From an uncultured Oscillospiraceae bacterium (GTDB lineage Bacteria > Bacillota > Clostridia > Oscillospirales > Oscillospiraceae), in NCBI GenBank assembly GCA_947624465.1, contig CANQKJ010000105.1, forward strand, positions 1 through 7,645: DNA of 7,645 bases, read 5' to 3'. Both the position numbers and the translations under genes were made by a program. This document shows positions 5,954 to 7,645 of the stretch, piece after piece (the first letter of the stretch is position 1; each line of letters begins with the position of its first letter). The notes beneath the pieces were generated by a model. It had not been told where the DNA came from. It was given only the letters and a program-made list of their open reading frames with translations, and ran no database searches.

Positions 5954-6496
5954 ATGTGGAAGGTGATCGTGGCCTTTGAGAACAGCGCCAACGCCGTGCG
6001 CATCAAGGAGACCCTGGAGAGCAGCGGCGACTTTTCCTGCGTCGTCTGCCGCAGCGCCGCCGGGGTGAAGCGCACCGCGCGGAAGCTGCGCGTCCGCACC
6101 GTGGTGTGCGGGTTCAAGCTGCCGGACCAGTCCTGCGAGGATATGTACCACGACCTGCCGGAGGGCTGCTCCATGCTGATGGTGGCCCCCCAGACCCGGC
6201 TGGAGCTGTGCGAGACGGAGAGCGTCTTCAAGCTCCCGACCCCCGTCCGCCGGGGAGAGCTGCTGGCCTCGGTTCGGATGCTGGCCCAGTTCCAGCGCAC
6301 CGTCCCCAGGGAGAGGGGGAAGCCCCACGTCCAGCGGTCCGAGGAGGAGCTGGCCCTGGTGGCCAGGGCCAAGGCGGTGCTCATGGACCGCCACGGCATG
6401 ACCGAGGAGCAGGCACACCGGTTCCTGCAAAAGCAGAGCATGGACGCGGGGGCCAAGCTCACCGACACGGCAAAACTGATCCTGTCCCAGGAGTGA
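5954..6496 (+). CDS. ANTAR-domain RNA-binding regulator with degenerate receiver (NitR/AmiR-like antiterminator)
   Basis: The 180-aa protein has an N-terminal receiver-like domain (about 1-112) and a C-terminal ANTAR domain (about 130-178). The ANTAR part reads LALVARAKAVLMDRHGMTEE and continues with QAHRFLQKQSMDAG, the usual three-helix signature. ANTAR proteins such as AmiR, NasR and EutV bind paired hairpins in nascent RNA and prevent termination. In the receiver, KVIVAFEN replaces the acidic pocket and VVCGFKLPD has Gly53 where the phosphoacceptor Asp should be; the Lys of the KP motif remains (Lys93). Phosphorylation by a histidine kinase is therefore unlikely; the signal may be a ligand or a partner, possibly glutamine synthetase itself (inference). 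AAAGGAG (5938-5944) precedes the ATG by nine bases. There is no terminator between it and glnA, and a very strong one follows. It probably controls glnA and gltB. Confidence 0.92.
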   Translation: MWKVIVAFENSANAVRIKETLESSGDFSCVVCRSAAGVKRTARKLRVRTVVCGFKLPDQSCEDMYHDLPEGCSMLMVAPQTRLELCETESVFKLPTPVRRGELLASVRMLAQFQRTVPRERGKPHVQRSEEELALVARAKAVLMDRHGMTEEQAHRFLQKQSMDAGAKLTDTAKLILSQE

Positions 6497-6498
6497 GG

Positions 6499-6530
6499 AA
6501 GGCGGCGGCCCGGCCGGGCCGCCGCCTTTT
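6499..6530 (+). terminator. Terminator made of a 30-bp perfect palindrome after the ANTAR gene
   Basis: AAGGCGGCGGCCCGG (6499-6513) is followed directly by its exact reverse complement (6514-6528), and TTTT ends at 6530. As RNA this is a 13-bp stem with a four-base loop. It starts two bases after the TGA. The U tract is only four bases, but the GC stem is very stable. It should end the glnA-ANTAR transcript before the separate gltB promoter. Confidence 0.9.
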
Positions 6531-6571
6531 CGCGCCTTCGCGGGCAAATCCCATAGGGGAGCGGCCGTTTT

Positions 6572-6595
6572 GCAAGTGAAAACCCATCAACTTGC
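6572..6595. repeat. Inverted repeat upstream of the gltB promoter
   Basis: GCAAGT (6572-6577) and ACTTGC (6590-6595) are exact inverted copies around a 12-base AT-rich centre. The right arm ends three bases before the -35 hexamer. The left arm is part of the word TTTTGCAAGT that recurs in the gltB leader. An operator role is possible but unproven. Confidence 0.45.
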
Positions 6596-6598
6596 CGA

Positions 6599-6627
6599 TT
6601 GACGGGAAAAGAGCTGTATTGTACAAT
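6599..6627 (+). promoter_or_regulatory. SigA promoter of gltB
   Basis: TTGACG (6599-6604) and TACAAT (6622-6627) are separated by 17 bases. The predicted start near 6634 gives a leader of about 50 bases. This gives gltB its own transcription start after the palindromic terminator, so it is not simply the end of the glnA operon. Confidence 0.82.
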
Positions 6628-6636
6628 AAGGAAAAC

Positions 6637-6665
6637 GCATTTTTGCAAGTCGAGCTGAAAAATGC
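6637..6665 (+). promoter_or_regulatory. Leader hairpin just before the gltB ribosome binding site
   Basis: GCATTTTT (6637-6644) pairs with AAAAATGC (6658-6665); GC/GC (6645-6646 with 6654-6655) can extend it, bulging TG and leaving a seven-base loop AAGTCGA. It begins within a few bases of the predicted 5' end and stops five bases before the GAGGG Shine-Dalgarno sequence (6671-6675). No U run follows, so 5'-end stabilisation or translational control is more likely than termination. Confidence 0.55.
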
Positions 6666-6682
6666 AAGAAGAGGGTGACCCC

Positions 6683-7645
6683 ATGAGAGCAGAAGGACAG
6701 GAGCGGCCCCAGGCGCCGCTGTACGACCCCCGGTTTGAGCACGACAACTGCGGCATCGGCGCGGTGGTGGACATCAAGGGCCGGAAGAGCCACGACACGG
6801 TGGACGCGGCCCTGAAGATCGTGGAGAAGCTGGAGCACCGGGCCGGCAAGGACGCCGAGGGCAAGACCGGCGACGGCGTGGGCGTGATGCTCCAGATCTC
6901 CCACAGGTTCTTCCAAAAAGCGGCGGCGGAGTGCGGCCTCGCGCTGGGGGAGGAGCGGGACTACGGCGTGGGGATGTTCTTCTTCCCCCAGGAGACCCTC
7001 CGCCGGATGCAGGCCATGAAAATGTTCGAGCTGATCGTGGCCAAGGAGGGCATGGAGTTCATCGGCTGGCGGCAGGTGCCCGTGTGCCCGGAGGTGCTGG
7101 GCCACAAGGCCCTGGCCAAGATGCCCTGCATCATGCAGGGGTTCGTCCGCCGGCCCGCCCGCCTGGAGAAGGGCCTGCCCTTTGACCGGCGGCTGTACAT
7201 CGTCCGCCGGGAGTTTGAGCAGTCCAACGACAACACCTATGTGGCCTCCCTGTCCAGCCGGACCATCGTCTACAAGGGGATGTTCCTGGTGGGCCAGCTC
7301 CGGCAGTTCTATCGGGACCTTCAGAGCGGGGACTACGAGAGCGCCATCGCCCTGGTCCACTCCCGGTTCTCCACCAACACCAATCCCTCCTGGGAGCGGG
7401 CCCACCCCAACCGGTTCATCCTCCACAACGGGGAGATCAACACCATCCGGGGCAACGCCGACCGGATGCTGGCCCGGGAGGAGACCATGCACAGCCCCGT
7501 CTGGGCGGACGACATCGACAAGGTGTTCCCCGTCATCGACGAGAGCGGGTCCGACTCCGCCATGCTGGACAACACCCTGGAATTTCTGGTCATGAGCGGT
7601 ATGGAGCTGCCCCTGGCGGTGATGATCTGCATCCCCGAGCCCTGG
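6683..7645 (+). CDS. gltB: Glutamate synthase large subunit (GOGAT), N-terminal glutaminase part; runs off window end
   Basis: The reading frame is open from ATG 6683 to the last base (321 codons); the full protein is normally about 1500 aa. GAGGG (6671-6675) lies seven bases upstream. Only the class II (Ntn) glutamine amidotransferase domain is visible; it releases ammonia from glutamine for transfer to 2-oxoglutarate. HDNCGIGAV (20-28) holds the catalytic Cys23, which becomes the N-terminal residue after removal of a 22-residue propeptide in this family. EHRAGKDAEGKTGDGVG (51-67) and VHSRFSTNTNPSWERAHP, leading into HNGEINTIRGN (positions 7348-7455), are the classic GOGAT motifs. The FMN, iron-sulfur and C-terminal domains lie beyond the window. 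With glnA it completes the GS-GOGAT ammonia assimilation cycle. The small subunit is not in view. Confidence 0.95.
   Translation, partial: MRAEGQERPQAPLYDPRFEHDNCGIGAVVDIKGRKSHDTVDAALKIVEKLEHRAGKDAEGKTGDGVGVMLQISHRFFQKAAAECGLALGEERDYGVGMFFFPQETLRRMQAMKMFELIVAKEGMEFIGWRQVPVCPEVLGHKALAKMPCIMQGFVRRPARLEKGLPFDRRLYIVRREFEQSNDNTYVASLSSRTIVYKGMFLVGQLRQFYRDLQSGDYESAIALVHSRFSTNTNPSWERAHPNRFILHNGEINTIRGNADRMLAREETMHSPVWADDIDKVFPVIDESGSDSAMLDNTLEFLVMSGMELPLAVMICIPEPW

Noticed and set aside
1..7645. CRISPR array, insertion sequence, prophage, tRNA or rRNA
   Set aside because: No regularly spaced repeats, transposase or integrase motifs, or structural RNA signatures were seen on either strand.

Overview
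The window looks like chromosomal DNA from a GC-rich, endospore-forming, Gram-positive clostridium. The main clues are a SpoIID sporulation protein, a lipoteichoic-acid-synthase-like membrane enzyme, AGGAG-type ribosome binding sites, short AT-rich promoter islands in GC-rich coding DNA, and clostridial-type citrate synthase, glutamine synthetase and ANTAR proteins. An Oscillospiraceae-like gut anaerobe (the Flavonifractor, Pseudoflavonifractor or Oscillibacter range) would fit, but that placement is inference.

There are two divergent halves. The left half (1-2712) is on the minus strand. It holds spoIID (1678-2712, TTG start) and, downstream of it, a five-TM LTA-synthase/sulfatase-family gene with its own promoter, whose C-terminus is cut off at base 1. 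These are cell-envelope and sporulation functions.

The right half (2795-7645) is on the plus strand and is a carbon/nitrogen junction: citrate synthase (2885-4303), a strong terminator, glnA (4578-5909), a small ANTAR-domain regulator (5954-6496), a 30-bp perfectly palindromic terminator, and the first 321 codons of the glutamate synthase large subunit gltB (6683 to the window end). Citrate synthase makes the six-carbon precursor leading to 2-oxoglutarate. Glutamine synthetase fixes ammonia into glutamine, and glutamate synthase transfers the amide nitrogen to 2-oxoglutarate. The ANTAR protein is probably an RNA-binding antiterminator for this regulon; a glnA-regulator-glutamate synthase order is already known in clostridia.

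The least ordinary DNA is between the genes. The citrate synthase promoter carries a 61-bp imperfect inverted repeat whose arms flank its -10 box. The glnA leader has a short terminator-like hairpin, a candidate ANTAR hexaloop hairpin, and a competing long-range pairing. The gltB leader has a stable hairpin just before the ribosome binding site. A TTTTGCAAGT word occurs three times in control regions. The ANTAR protein's receiver domain lacks the phosphoacceptor Asp. I see no CRISPR array, mobile element, tRNA or rRNA, and no gene-free stretch longer than 300 bases.
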